From contig JAHIVO010000036.1 in the NCBI GenBank assembly GCA_018816445.1, positions 1-37,726 on the forward strand: a DNA stretch of 37,726 bases. Reading direction: 5' to 3'. Made by a program: the position numbers and the translations under genes. Within the stretch, counting starts at the first letter, position 1. Every line of letters begins with the position of its first letter. Source of the stretch: Patescibacteria group bacterium (GTDB lineage: Bacteria; Patescibacteriota; Patescibacteriia; UBA10025; JAHIVO01). Under the pieces are notes generated by a model that saw only the letters and a program-made list of their open reading frames with translations, searched no databases and had not been told where the DNA came from. Positions 24,388 to 32,479 of the stretch are shown here, one piece after another.

Positions 24388-24810
24388 ATGAAAGTTAATA
24401 TTAAGTTATTAAAACCAAATGCCAAAATCCCAAGTTATGGCCGTAAGGGCGATGCTGGTTTGGATTTATATTCGTGCGAAGATTATGAATTGAAACCAGT
24501 GGAGCGGCATAGTTTTGGATTGGGAGTCGCCATAGAGTTGCCCAGAGATTTAGTTGCTCTTATCTGGGATAGGGGCGGTATGGCAGCAAAAAAAGGCATT
24601 CATTCAATTGCTGGTGTTATTGACAGTAATTATCGTGGGGAAGTTAATGTGGTATTGCTTAATACCTCTAAAGAGTTATATAAAATTAAAAAAGGCGATC
24701 GTATTGCTCAAATGATTGTACAAAAATGTGAAGCAGTTGAATTTAATCAAGTTGATGAGTTGAAAGAGTCAGAACGAGGCGACCAAGGCTGGTTTTCCAG
24801 TGGGAAGTAA
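24388..24810 (+). CDS. dut: dUTP diphosphatase
   Basis: A 140-residue trimeric-type dUTPase that hydrolyses dUTP to dUMP and keeps uracil out of DNA. The five motifs are present: DAGLDLYS (residues 22-29), DRGGMAAKKGI (61-71; usually RSGLA), AGVIDSNYRGE (75-85, with Asp79 as likely catalytic residue), KKGDRIAQMIV (101-111) and RGDQGWFSSG (130-139). Motif 2 is unusual, with Gly-Gly for the Ser-Gly pair. It sits between dCMP deaminase and ThyX, so dUMP from both routes feeds the next enzyme. Confidence 0.93.
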   Translation: MKVNIKLLKPNAKIPSYGRKGDAGLDLYSCEDYELKPVERHSFGLGVAIELPRDLVALIWDRGGMAAKKGIHSIAGVIDSNYRGEVNVVLLNTSKELYKIKKGDRIAQMIVQKCEAVEFNQVDELKESERGDQGWFSSGK

Positions 24811-24815
24811 AATTT

Positions 24816-26366
24816 ATGACCAATAATAAATTTCAGCGCGAAGTTTTTTCAATAGTTGGTTTGCCGCCTGAAGTTTTAGCAGTGGCGATGGCAAAATATT
24901 CCCGCTCGGCCAAGTCCATTAAACAGGCGATAGATGAATTAACCGAGGAAAAGTCAGCTAAGTTTCACGAAAAGTGGGTTTTAGGCTATGGTGACGCGTC
25001 AGTTGCAGATATGGCGGTTATTGCTGTTGCTTTTGAAAATGTTTCAATATTAGCCAGCAAGGCTATTGAAGATAACCGCCTAGCTTCTTATCAGGAAAAA
25101 TCCACCCGCTATCAGGTTTTTGACGTTGATAGGTATTATAAACCGCAGGGCATTATGAGTTCGTCCTTAGCCGGCTTGTATTCTAAAACGGCAAATTACC
25201 TATTTGAAAACTATAATATTGTAGTTGAGAAAATGAAGGAATTTTACGCTAATAGATATCCCAAACCGGCTGATATGAATGAAAAAGTATATCAGGCTAA
25301 ATTAAAAGCGCGCGCCTGTGATGTCGCCCGCTATATTTTACCAGCTGCTACTCTTACTAATTTTGGCATGATTGCCAATGCCCGGACTATGCGTTATGCT
25401 ATTTCAAAATTTTTAGGTCATGATTTACCTGAATTGCGGGAGATCAGCAAGGATTTAGAGAGAGCTGCGACACAGCCAGCTTATAATCCTCAATTTAACA
25501 AGCTGAAGCCATTATTTAATCAGCTGATTAATGGTAGTTCAAAAGAGGTGCAGAAAATTAGCCAGGAAATTATTAAAGCAATAAATTTACAGATCAAGGG
25601 TGCGCCCACCTTAGTTAAGCATACCGAACCAAAGGAATATTTTAATAAAACGAAAAAGGAGTTAGAAGAGGCGTCTCGCAGACATTTATCCAATTTGGAT
25701 ATTAAAAAAGATGAGCCGCGGCTGGATTATTTAAATGATGATATTTCTTATGAAGATGATTTAATAACATCTCTTTTATATTCTGTCACTCACTATTCTT
25801 ATCAACAAATCTTAGCCAAGGTAAAAAATTTGCTTCAAGATGATAAAAAACAAATAATAAATATTGGCACTAAACATAGAACACAGTGGGACTGGCCGAC
25901 TAGACCTTTTGAAGTAGCCGGATATTTTTCTTTTGATACATTAATGGATTACGGTGCTTTTCGTGATCTGCAGCGCCACCGTATGTGCACGCAAATCAAT
26001 CAGACACTGACCTGTAGGCATGGATATGAAATACCTATTGAATTAGGCGCAGAGGAAGCAGGTCTGGTTAGCTTGTTTCAAGAGATTTACCGTAAGGCGC
26101 AGAGTGCCTGGGAAGAGATGTCGGAAGAATTTCCCAAAGAAGCTCAGTACATTATTCCTCTAGGCTTTCGCAAACGGACCATTTTTAAAATGAATTTAAG
26201 GGAACTGTTTCATATTGTTGAGTTGCGCACAAAGCCAGGCGGTCATATTTCCTACCGCAATTTATGCTATGATATGTTTACTCAGGTAAAAAAACGGCAT
26301 CCTCTACTTGTTCAAAATATGCGAGCGGTGAAGCCTGATTTTAAATATGAATTTTTTGAAAGATAA
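24816..26366 (+). CDS. thyX: Two-domain ThyX-like thymidylate synthase
   Basis: A 516-residue protein, about twice the length of ordinary flavin-dependent ThyX. The N-half (about 1-280) has GYGDASVADMAVIAVAFENV, SKAIEDNRLASYQEKSTRYQ, matching the second part of the ThyX signature (SxxEKSxRY) but with EDNR for RHR. The C-half (about 290-516) has GAFRDLQRHRMCTQINQTLT with the RHR triplet near residue 387, then RELFHIVELRTKPGGHISYR. The two halves thus seem to share the motif. Large ThyX-like proteins are known from CPR and Chlamydia. It would make dTMP from dUMP with FAD; activity depends on how the two halves complement each other. It lies between dut and tmk. Confidence 0.87.
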   Translation: MTNNKFQREVFSIVGLPPEVLAVAMAKYSRSAKSIKQAIDELTEEKSAKFHEKWVLGYGDASVADMAVIAVAFENVSILASKAIEDNRLASYQEKSTRYQVFDVDRYYKPQGIMSSSLAGLYSKTANYLFENYNIVVEKMKEFYANRYPKPADMNEKVYQAKLKARACDVARYILPAATLTNFGMIANARTMRYAISKFLGHDLPELREISKDLERAATQPAYNPQFNKLKPLFNQLINGSSKEVQKISQEIIKAINLQIKGAPTLVKHTEPKEYFNKTKKELEEASRRHLSNLDIKKDEPRLDYLNDDISYEDDLITSLLYSVTHYSYQQILAKVKNLLQDDKKQIINIGTKHRTQWDWPTRPFEVAGYFSFDTLMDYGAFRDLQRHRMCTQINQTLTCRHGYEIPIELGAEEAGLVSLFQEIYRKAQSAWEEMSEEFPKEAQYIIPLGFRKRTIFKMNLRELFHIVELRTKPGGHISYRNLCYDMFTQVKKRHPLLVQNMRAVKPDFKYEFFER

Positions 26367-26367
26367 A

Positions 26368-27072
26368 ATGAAAAAGATCAGAGGAAAATTAATTGTCATT
26401 GACGGGCTAGACGGTTCGGGCAAAGCGACCCAAACCCGCCTATTAGTCAGCCGATTAAGGAAAGAGGGCAAGAAAGTTGCTATTACAGATTTCCCCCAGT
26501 ATTACACCAGTTTTTTTGGTAAACTGGTTGGCCGCTATTTGGCTGGCGAATTTGGCAGCGCCAAGCAGGTCAGCCCTTATCTAGCTTCAATTCTGTTTGC
26601 CCTTGACCGCTGGCAGGCTAGGGAAAAAATGAATAAGTGGCTGGCACAGGGCAGGATAGTGATATCCAACCGTTATGTATCAGCCAATCAGATACATCAG
26701 ACTGGAAAAATACGAGGAAAGAAAGAAAAAGCAAAATTTTTAAAATGGCTAAATGATATGGAATTTAGGATTTTCGGCATTCCGCGGCCAAATCTGATTT
26801 TATTTTTAAACGTGCCTATAAACATCAGCCGGCGTTTAGTGGTAAAAAAAGGCTCCCGCGGTTATATTGGCGGAGCAAAAAAGGATATCCACGAGGCTTC
26901 CCTAAGCCACTTAACAGACGCCCAGCAACAGGTTTTTACATTGATAAAAAAATATAATAATTGGCATAGAATTGACTGTGTAAAAAATGGCCAACTCTTA
27001 TCCCGGCAAGAAATCCATGAACGGATTTGGCAGCGCGTTAAGCTATATGCAAAGAAACGCTGGCAAAGTTAA
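26368..27072 (+). CDS. tmk: Thymidylate kinase
   Basis: A 234-residue P-loop kinase converting dTMP to dTDP. It has GKLIVIDGLDGSGKATQT with the P loop at about 13-21 (the usual Ser/Thr after Lys is Ala), DFPQYYTSFFGKLVGRYL, ILFALDRWQAREKM, ISNRYVSANQIHQ (DRY-type motif with Asn for Asp) and a LID-type basic region VVKKGSRGYIGGAKKDIHE. The start at 26368 is preferred over an upstream in-frame ATG at 26347 that would overlap thyX by 20 bases. It follows thyX by one base and closes the dTMP pathway. The LID and DRY changes match thymidylate kinases of archaea and CPR rather than E. coli. Confidence 0.9.
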   Translation: MKKIRGKLIVIDGLDGSGKATQTRLLVSRLRKEGKKVAITDFPQYYTSFFGKLVGRYLAGEFGSAKQVSPYLASILFALDRWQAREKMNKWLAQGRIVISNRYVSANQIHQTGKIRGKKEKAKFLKWLNDMEFRIFGIPRPNLILFLNVPINISRRLVVKKGSRGYIGGAKKDIHEASLSHLTDAQQQVFTLIKKYNNWHRIDCVKNGQLLSRQEIHERIWQRVKLYAKKRWQS

Positions 27073-27090
27073 AAAGGGCTGTTAAATAAA

Positions 27091-27119
27091 TTGACGGTCT
27101 TTTTTAGTTTTGTTATAGT
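27091..27119 (+). promoter_or_regulatory. Promoter of the sigma-factor gene
   Basis: TTGACG (27091-27096), 17 bases, TATAGT (27114-27119) preceded by TGT (extended -10). The leader is about 50 bases and contains GGGAGGG nine bases before the ATG. Confidence 0.75.
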
Positions 27120-27177
27120 TACTAACCTTTTTGATACATAGTTCTTTGAGAATACTTCAATAGGGAGGGTAGTTATT

Positions 27178-28029
27178 ATGGCACGTTCACACCGTGGTCA
27201 TGATGAAGATAAATCGCTTGATCGGTATTTGCGGGAAATTGGCGAAACATCGCTCTTAAAGCAGGCAGAAGAGGTGGAGTTAGCAAAGCGCATTCATGGG
27301 GGTGATAAGCTGGCTCTAGATCAACTGACAAAAGCAAATTTGAGGTTTGTGGTGTCAGTAGCCAAGCAGTACCAGAATCAGGGCCTATCTTTAGCTGACT
27401 TGATCAATGAAGGCAACGTGGGATTGATTAAAGCAGCCAAGCGCTTTGATGAAACACGCGGTTGTAAATTTATCTCCTATGCCGTGTGGTGGATCAGGCA
27501 AGCAATCCTTCAAGCCCTGGCCGAGCAGTCACGCATTGTGCGTTTGCCCCTGAACCGGGTTGGCGTACTTCATAAGATCGGCAAGGCTTCAAGTGCTTTG
27601 GAGCAGAAATTTGGCCGCGAGCCGACTCCAAAAGAAATTGCCGAAGAAATTGAGTTATCTGAAGCTGAAGTGGCTGATACGCTGAAGATTTCAAGCACGC
27701 ATTTATCTTTGGATGCTCCTCTTAAATCTGACGAAGACAATTCCTTGCTTGATGTTTTGGTAGATGAAGGTCAACTTTCGCCTGATGAAGGACTGGATCA
27801 AAAAGATTTGAGGCTTGAAATTGAAAAGGTCCTGATGACCTTGACACCTCGCGAGGCAGAGGTCATTAATTTGTACTTTGGGCTGCAAACCGGAGAAAAA
27901 CTTTCATTGGAGCAGATCGGTGCGCGGTTTAGCCTGACGCGCGAAAGAATCCGTCAGATCAAGGACAAGGCGATATTACGCTTACGGCACACCAGTCGAT
28001 CAAAACATTTAAGGATATACCTTAGCTAG
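27178..28029 (+). CDS. rpoD: RNA polymerase sigma factor, RpoD/SigA type
   Basis: A 283-residue sigma70 without region 1.1, so much shorter than E. coli RpoD. Region 1.2 is [17 protein letters not shown]; region 2 has [40 protein letters not shown] and [13 protein letters not shown], with the residues that recognise and melt the -10 box; region 3 has [16 protein letters not shown]; region 4 has [15 protein letters not shown] and [20 protein letters not shown] for the -35 box. It probably recognises the TTGACA/TATAAT-like sequences found across the window. Strong promoter, GGGAGGG and terminator; it is a one-gene unit. Confidence 0.93.
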   Translation: MARSHRGHDEDKSLDRYLREIGETSLLKQAEEVELAKRIHGGDKLALDQLTKANLRFVVSVAKQYQNQGLSLADLINEGNVGLIKAAKRFDETRGCKFISYAVWWIRQAILQALAEQSRIVRLPLNRVGVLHKIGKASSALEQKFGREPTPKEIAEEIELSEAEVADTLKISSTHLSLDAPLKSDEDNSLLDVLVDEGQLSPDEGLDQKDLRLEIEKVLMTLTPREAEVINLYFGLQTGEKLSLEQIGARFSLTRERIRQIKDKAILRLRHTSRSKHLRIYLS

Positions 28030-28074
28030 ATGTCTATAAATAATTGTGGGGATAATTATAGGCATCTTTTTTTT
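28028..28074 (+). terminator. Rho-independent terminator after the sigma-factor gene
   Basis: AGATGTCTATAA (28028-28039) pairs with TTATAGGCATCT (28056-28067), with one wobble, followed by T to 28074. The stem starts inside the stop codon. Confidence 0.85.
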
Positions 28075-28086
28075 ACTTGAAAAAAA

Positions 28087-28095
28087 TGTTAATAT
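28087..28095 (+). promoter_or_regulatory. Extended -10 promoter of gatB
   Basis: TGT-TAATAT (28087-28095) ends six bases before the gatB ATG, and there is no Shine-Dalgarno. It predicts a leaderless mRNA, as for the helicase and miaA. Confidence 0.48.
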
Positions 28096-28101
28096 ACACA
28101 T

Positions 28102-29652
28102 ATGAATAAGTATGAGCCAGTCATAGGCTTGGAGATCCATGTTCAGCTAAAGACTAAAAGTAAGATGTTTTGCTCTTGTTTGAATAGCGGTGATGATCGG
28201 CCGCCGAATACGACCATTTGCCCGGTCTGTATGGGGCATCCAGGAGTTTTACCGGTTACTAACAAGCTGGCAGTTAAATATGCAGTCATGGCTGCTTTGG
28301 CTCTTGATTGTAAGATTAACAAAAAATCGCATTTTGACCGCAAGAGTTATTATTATCCGGATTTGCCCAAGAATTACCAGATATCGCAATACAGCCTGCC
28401 ATTTGGGCATGACGGGCATTTATTATTTGAGACAAAGGAATTGAAGCGCCGGGTCAGGATTGAGCGGGTGCATTTAGAAGAGGATACAGGCAAGCTGTTG
28501 CATGAAGGAGATAAAAGCGCATCGTATGTTGATTATAACCGGGCTGGTATCCCGCTGATGGAGGTTGTTACCAGGCCGGATATCCAAACACCGGCTGGGG
28601 CCAGAATTTTACTGCAGGAACTGCGACTGATCATGAGATATTTGGAAATATCTGACGCAGATATGGAAAAAGGCCAATTGCGCTGTGATGCTAATGTTTC
28701 TTTGCGTCCAAATCCTGAATATTTTCTTGAAAAGGCGAAGGATGCTAGTATAGGTTTAGATCCTAAAAAGTTATACCCTAAAACTGAAGTTAAGAATTTA
28801 AATTCGTTCAAATCCGTGGAAAAAGCTTTGGCCTATGAAATTCAACGCCAAACTGAACTTTGGGATAAAGACCAGGCACCGACTCAGCAGGCGACTATGG
28901 GCTGGGATGATAAAAAAGGTCAGACTGTTTTGCAGCGCATTAAGGAAGAACAGCATGATTACCGTTATTTTCCTGAGCCCGATTTACCGCCGTATGAGTT
29001 TGATAAAAAGTTTCTGGACAGTGCTAAGAGTGAGATAGTGGAAATGCCGTATGACCGGCGTAAGCGGTTTAAAATTGAATACGGGCTGGGGGATTATGAC
29101 ATAGATATTTTAGTCGGCGACAAGAAGATGGCGCATTTTTTTGAAGAAATGATTTCTGAGCTCAAAGCGTGGTTAGTAGCGTTGGAGCAAGTTGAGGGCA
29201 GTGAAGAAGAGATTTGGGCCAAACACAAGAAAAAATTGGTTAAAAAAGCGGCCAACTGGATGATTAGTAGATTGCTTGGGTTATTGAATGAGAAAAAGTT
29301 AGGCATTACCGATTCAAAAATTACTCCAGAGAATTTTGCCGAACTAATAACGTTGGTTTATGAAAATAAGCTAAATAATCAAACTGCTGTGGCGGTCATG
29401 GGCAAGATGTTTATGACCGGCAAAGATCCGTCAAATATTATGGAAGAGGAAGATTTAGGCCAGTTAACGGATGATAAGGGTTTAGATGCGGTTATAGATA
29501 GCGTAATTAGTAATAATAAAAAGGTGGTTGATGAGTATAAGTCTGGCAAAGAGCCGGCACTCAAGTTTTTAATCGGCCAGGTAATGAAGCAAACCAAAGG
29601 CCGCGCTGATGCAAAAAAAGTTGAAGAAGTATTAAAGTATAAATTAAAATAG
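28102..29652 (+). CDS. gatB: Aspartyl/glutamyl-tRNA amidotransferase subunit B
   Basis: A 516-residue GatB, the kinase/transamidase subunit of GatCAB that turns Glu-tRNA-Gln (and Asp-tRNA-Asn) into the amide forms. It opens with KYEPVIGLEIHVQLKT. The zinc cysteines CSC and CPVC (near residues 24-49) flank NTTICPVCMGHPGVLPVTN. Further motifs: DLPKNYQISQYSLPF, RVHLEEDTGKLLHEG, SYVDYNRAGIPLMEVVT, RCDANVSLRP and DYRYFPEPDLPP; the C-terminal YqeY-type helical tail ends at about 516. Length is normal. No gatA or gatC is in the window. Confidence 0.96.
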   Translation: MNKYEPVIGLEIHVQLKTKSKMFCSCLNSGDDRPPNTTICPVCMGHPGVLPVTNKLAVKYAVMAALALDCKINKKSHFDRKSYYYPDLPKNYQISQYSLPFGHDGHLLFETKELKRRVRIERVHLEEDTGKLLHEGDKSASYVDYNRAGIPLMEVVTRPDIQTPAGARILLQELRLIMRYLEISDADMEKGQLRCDANVSLRPNPEYFLEKAKDASIGLDPKKLYPKTEVKNLNSFKSVEKALAYEIQRQTELWDKDQAPTQQATMGWDDKKGQTVLQRIKEEQHDYRYFPEPDLPPYEFDKKFLDSAKSEIVEMPYDRRKRFKIEYGLGDYDIDILVGDKKMAHFFEEMISELKAWLVALEQVEGSEEEIWAKHKKKLVKKAANWMISRLLGLLNEKKLGITDSKITPENFAELITLVYENKLNNQTAVAVMGKMFMTGKDPSNIMEEEDLGQLTDDKGLDAVIDSVISNNKKVVDEYKSGKEPALKFLIGQVMKQTKGRADAKKVEEVLKYKLK

Positions 29653-29654
29653 AA

Positions 29655-29996
29655 TTATTTATTTATTCGGATGGTAATACTGCCTGGTTGTTTTGTTTTT
29701 GATCTAATTCCCTTATATTTTTTTATCTGGCGGATAAGCTTAGGCATACACAGGTCAATTGCTTCACGCATATTTTCTGCCTTATGCCCGGCTTTGATTA
29801 TTTTGCCAAGTAATTCAACAGAAACTTCAACGCGGTTTTTCAATCCTGACTGCTGGTTTTTATCAATATCAAGTTCAACCTTCATGTCATTGATAGGCAT
29901 AGAAGTGTATTTAGTAACCTTATTCATTTGTTTAGTCACGTACTCTTTAATTGCGCTGTTAAGCTTGAAATTCTTGCCGGTAATTACTAAGGACAT
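29655..29996 (-). CDS. hpf: Ribosome hibernation promoting factor, short HPF/RaiA type
   Basis: A 113-residue HPF/RaiA (YfiA) protein that binds the 30S A/P site in resting cells. It starts MSLVITGKNFKLNSAIKEYV, has KVTKYTSMPINDMKVELDID, then VEVSVELLGKIIKAGHKAEN and ends with a basic tail (RQIKKYKGIRSKTKQPG). It lacks the C-terminal dimerisation domain of long HPF. It is convergent with gatB, the stop codons being three bases apart. It has its own promoter (30027-30055). Confidence 0.93.
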   Translation of the reverse strand: MSLVITGKNFKLNSAIKEYVTKQMNKVTKYTSMPINDMKVELDIDKNQQSGLKNRVEVSVELLGKIIKAGHKAENMREAIDLCMPKLIRQIKKYKGIRSKTKQPGSITIRINK

Positions 29997-30026
29997 AATA
30001 TTAATTTTTAGTTGGTAATTATTTAA

Positions 30027-30055
30027 ATAATATCAGTAAAAAGAGCCTAGGTCAA
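30027..30055 (-). promoter_or_regulatory. Promoter of hpf
   Basis: On the minus strand TTGACC (30055-30050), 17 bases, TATTAT (30032-30027) preceded by TGA (extended -10). Confidence 0.7.
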
Positions 30056-30058
30056 ATT

Positions 30059-30122
30059 TACCCCTCACCATTTTTTAATGGTGAGGGGTAAAAAAACCAT
30101 TGAGTTCAACTCAATGGTTTTT
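30059..30122. terminator. Double hairpin ending the miaA transcription unit
   Basis: TACCCCTCACCATT (30059-30072) pairs perfectly with AATGGTGAGGGGTA (30077-30090). A second palindrome (AACCATTGAGTT/AACTCAATGGTT, 30095-30119) follows. The second has T runs on both sides, so it can act as terminator on either strand. It separates the minus-strand membrane protein from the hpf promoter. The CTCACCAT/ATGGTGAG core recurs at 32425-32442. Confidence 0.72.
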
Positions 30123-30143
30123 CTTGTCTAGTATATTCTGCCG

Positions 30144-30401
30144 TTAACGCCTGCTTACCACAGCGATTATGATCCCAACAATAATGATAATGAGAGGACT
30201 AATTATGAAAATCAGTGCCTGTATTATTCTGACCAAGATCAAATGGCGTGAGAAGTTCGGAGCAAAATACTTGATCAGTTCGGCAACCAACCTGCCCAAA
30301 CTGGGGTAACCAATCGGTTTGATAAGGCCGTTTGCTACATTTATGTAAGAGCCAAGGCAGAATAGTCCAATTGCTACGTACAAAAGTGTCTGCCAATCCA
30401 C
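30144..30401 (-). CDS. Small two-segment membrane protein (GTG start)
   Basis: An 85-residue protein read from GTG (30401), chosen because GGAGG lies four bases before it. It has an N-terminal hydrophobic segment (LLYVAIGLFCLGSYINVANG), an amphipathic middle (GYPSLGRLVAELIKYFAPN) and a C-terminal hydrophobic segment after LVRIIQ (ALIFIISPLIIIIVGIIIAVV), ending SRR. It lies 24 bases after the miaA stop and before a double terminator. No known family. SD plus hydrophobic pattern make it a likely real gene. Confidence 0.65.
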   Translation of the reverse strand: MDWQTLLYVAIGLFCLGSYINVANGLIKPIGYPSLGRLVAELIKYFAPNFSRHLILVRIIQALIFIISPLIIIIVGIIIAVVSRR

Positions 30402-30425
30402 TTGTCCTCCGCGGTTATGTAAAAA

Positions 30426-31319
30426 CTATTTTTTTAGAAAATTATCAGCTGCAATTTCAGCTTGCCTATAGTTTGATATCCAGCGATAACGTTTGTCTTT
30501 ATTTAGCCAGGTAAGCTGCCTTTTGGCATACTGATGACTGGCATTAGTCAACTGTTCAATCATTTGTGGCTTAGTTATTTTACCACGAAGATACAGATTG
30601 ACAAATCGGTATTCAAGCCCGAAATAATAAAGTCGCTGCCAGCTGACTCCTTGCTTATGCAGATGCTTTACTTCAGCAATCATGCCTTTTTTTAGCCTGG
30701 CTTTTATTCTGTTATTAATTTGGTGGTATAATTTTTGCCTCGGTGTTTTTATAGCCAACATTAGAGTATCAAATGGAGCTTGCTTAGAAATTCTGGGAAC
30801 CGGCCTGTTGGTAGCTTTAATAATTTCAATAGCGCGAATTAAACGATAGGGATTTTGTTGGTCAATATTACTGGCGCGGATGCGGTCCATCCTTTTTAAT
30901 ATTTGATAAAGTTGTTGAGCAGTTTTTTTAGCTAATTGGTGTCGTAAAATTTTATTAGGCTTAACTTTTGGCAAATTAATATCATCAATCACGGCTTGTA
31001 TCCAAAATCCGGTTCCTCCCGTAAGAATGGGAATTTTACCTTGCTTATAAATTTTTTTTATGGCGGATAGGGCTTTTTTCTTAAAATGTGAGACATTAAA
31101 TTCAGTAGTTGGCTTAACTACATCCAGGAGGTAGTGTTTAGCCTGACGCTGTTCTTGTTTGGTAGCTTTACCCGTACCAATATCCATGCCTTTGTAAATC
31201 TGCCGCGAGTCAGCAGAAATAATTTGACCATTAAATTTTTTGGCTAGTTTGATGGACAAAGAGGTCTTGCCAGACGAGGTCGGCCCGGTAATTACTATGA
31301 GTTTTGGTTTATTAGGCAT
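30426..31319 (-). CDS. miaA: tRNA dimethylallyltransferase MiaA
   Basis: A 297-residue MiaA, which adds dimethylallyl to A37 of tRNAs that read codons starting with U. The P loop is VITGPTSSGKTSLSIKLAKK (about residues 8-27); further motifs are IISADSRQIYKGMDIGTGK, HYLLDVVKPTTEFNVSHF, PILTGGTGFWIQAVID and NPYRLIRAIEII. The helical insertion domain and C-terminal end (QYAKRQLTWLNKDKRYRWI) are intact. The product is the substrate of MiaB, encoded 2 kb away on the same strand. Confidence 0.95.
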   Translation of the reverse strand: MPNKPKLIVITGPTSSGKTSLSIKLAKKFNGQIISADSRQIYKGMDIGTGKATKQEQRQAKHYLLDVVKPTTEFNVSHFKKKALSAIKKIYKQGKIPILTGGTGFWIQAVIDDINLPKVKPNKILRHQLAKKTAQQLYQILKRMDRIRASNIDQQNPYRLIRAIEIIKATNRPVPRISKQAPFDTLMLAIKTPRQKLYHQINNRIKARLKKGMIAEVKHLHKQGVSWQRLYYFGLEYRFVNLYLRGKITKPQMIEQLTNASHQYAKRQLTWLNKDKRYRWISNYRQAEIAADNFLKK

Positions 31320-31325
31320 GTCATT

Positions 31326-31353
31326 ATTTTACTACAAATTTGCTGTTTTGTAA
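31326..31353 (-). promoter_or_regulatory. Promoter of miaA, predicted leaderless
   Basis: On the minus strand TTACAA (31353-31348), 16 bases, TAAAAT (31331-31326), which ends six bases before the ATG. No Shine-Dalgarno is present. It is divergent from the promoter at 31363. Confidence 0.5.
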
Positions 31354-31362
31354 TTGCGCTAT

Positions 31363-31392
31363 TTGACAATTATTACTAGTTTAAAGTATTTT
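31363..31392 (+). promoter_or_regulatory. Probable promoter of the first receiver-like gene
   Basis: TTGACA (31363-31368), 18-base spacer, TATTTT (31387-31392). The leader of about 40 bases ends in GGAGG before a TTG start. Confidence 0.55.
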
Positions 31393-31437
31393 AAAGTCAG
31401 AAATTGCACATATTACATAAAACGATTGGAGGTCGTT

Positions 31438-31797
31438 TTGGCTAAGATAATACTGATAGAAACCGAGGGGCCGGTTAGAAAATACCTAGCTATGGTGCTG
31501 CGTGAAATGGGGCAAGAATTTACAGAGATGAATGATTTTACTATAGCTGCTCAGATTATCAGTCGAAGTAAATGTGACTTGGTAGTACTATTCATCCATC
31601 AAGCACAAAGCAAAGCCGGGCTATGGCTAACTGATATTATTGATAAATCAGACAATAAATGTTCAATCATTGTATTTTCTGATGCCATGTCAGTGGTCAG
31701 ATCAGCCAAAGGCAAATACACGGCAGCCCATTTACTGGTCAGGTTTGATTCAGGGCAGGACGCTATGATCAAACAAGCCATTACACAAGCACTTTAA
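31438..31797 (+). CDS. Degenerate single-domain receiver-like protein (TTG start)
   Basis: A 119-residue protein read from TTG at 31438, because GGAGG (31428-31432) lies five bases before it; the ATG-type frame at 31354 would lie inside the promoter leader. The pattern of a CheY-like fold is visible: strand 1 AKIILIETEGP with Glu for the acidic pair, helix VRKYLAMVLREMGQEF, strand 3 KCDLVVLFIHQ where Phe stands at the phosphoacceptor Asp, strand 4 SIIVFSDAM, and HLLVRF in place of the conserved Lys-Pro. Without the Asp it cannot be phosphorylated in the normal way. It is a one-gene unit with terminator. Assignment to the fold is by pattern, so moderate. Confidence 0.62.
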   Translation: MAKIILIETEGPVRKYLAMVLREMGQEFTEMNDFTIAAQIISRSKCDLVVLFIHQAQSKAGLWLTDIIDKSDNKCSIIVFSDAMSVVRSAKGKYTAAHLLVRFDSGQDAMIKQAITQAL

Positions 31798-31841
31798 TCA
31801 GGACAACAGGATGTACAATCAATTCCATTATTTAGGGGTAT

Positions 31842-31883
31842 AACCGCTTAATAGCAAGCAGGATTTGCATAAGCGGTTTTTTT
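31842..31883 (+). terminator. Rho-independent terminator after the first receiver-like gene
   Basis: AACCGCTTA (31842-31850) pairs perfectly with TAAGCGGTT (31870-31878), and T run continues to 31883. An inner GCAA/TTGC pair may tighten the loop. Confidence 0.85.
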
Positions 31884-31996
31884 ATCCCACACCATATTAA
31901 TAAGTATGGGACAGACTTGACTAAGGCAGGAAAGTTTGGTAAGTTAGCTTAATGCAAAAATTGAAAAAACGTACATTAAGATAGATAGGGGCTAAT

Positions 31997-32347
31997 ATGC
32001 TTGAAGTATTAATAGTTGAGAAGGAGATAAGTCTTGCCGCAAAAATCATCACTGTAGTTGAGGAGTTAGGGCATACTGCCTACGAGTATTCAGTAGCCAG
32101 GGAAGTGATTGATGTTTGGCTATTACGCGGGAAGTTTGACTTGATGATCATTGACGGCAATATTGATAAGCACCCAAATGCCATGGATGTAATTGAAGCT
32201 TTCCAAAGGCTTAATCCTGGCAAGAAGGTCATCTTCATTTCCAACGATCCTGGCAAACTGGATTTGGCCAGAAGCGAAGGGTGCGATACTCTCCAAAGGC
32301 CGTTTGATATGGATGCTCTTCTCCAGCTTATCCTGAAGATCACCTAG
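31997..32347 (+). CDS. CheY-like single-domain response regulator receiver
   Basis: A 116-residue receiver-like domain with no output domain. It starts MLEVLIVEKEISLAAKIITV, where the usual Asp-Asp is Glu-Lys-Glu. FDLMIIDGNIDKHPNAMD holds an Asp (residue 53 area) at the phosphoacceptor site. It goes on with KKVIFISNDPGKL (strand 4) and DTLQRPFDMDALLQLIL, where Arg replaces the usual Lys before Pro-Phe. It is 200 bases behind a related, more degenerate gene and has its own downstream hairpin. A weak TTGACT...TAAGTT lies at 31917-31945. No histidine kinase is in the window. Fold call good; phosphorylation uncertain. Confidence 0.72.
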   Translation: MLEVLIVEKEISLAAKIITVVEELGHTAYEYSVAREVIDVWLLRGKFDLMIIDGNIDKHPNAMDVIEAFQRLNPGKKVIFISNDPGKLDLARSEGCDTLQRPFDMDALLQLILKIT

Positions 32348-32384
32348 GCTTATTCTCCCTTTTGTTCGAATGTTCGAAACAAAC

Positions 32385-32418
32385 AAGCCGGATACTATTA
32401 CAGTGCCCGGTTTTTTTT
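32385..32418 (+). terminator. Terminator after the receiver gene
   Basis: An AAGCCGG...CCGGTT stem with one bulge, followed by eight T (32411-32418). A TGTTCGAATGTTCGAA direct repeat precedes it at about 32363-32378. Confidence 0.6.
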
Positions 32419-32424
32419 AATCTC

Positions 32425-32478
32425 CTCACCATAAATGGTGAGTTATAGGGATTGATCCTGCACCTCATGAGGTGCAGG
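32425..32478. promoter_or_regulatory. Hairpin plus perfect 22-base palindrome before the 32480 promoter
   Basis: CTCACCAT/ATGGTGAG (32425-32442) repeats the core of the 30059 hairpin. CCTGCACCTCA/TGAGGTGCAGG (32457-32478) is a perfect 22-base palindrome that touches the -35 box at 32480. No T run follows. It fits an operator for a dimeric regulator, or a dispersed repeat that happens to be there. Confidence 0.5.
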
Positions 32479-32479
32479 G

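Noticed and set aside
32363-32378. TGTTCGAATGTTCGAA as a LexA box
   Set aside because: It lies behind the receiver gene next to a terminator and does not have the CGAAC-N4-GTTCG spacing.
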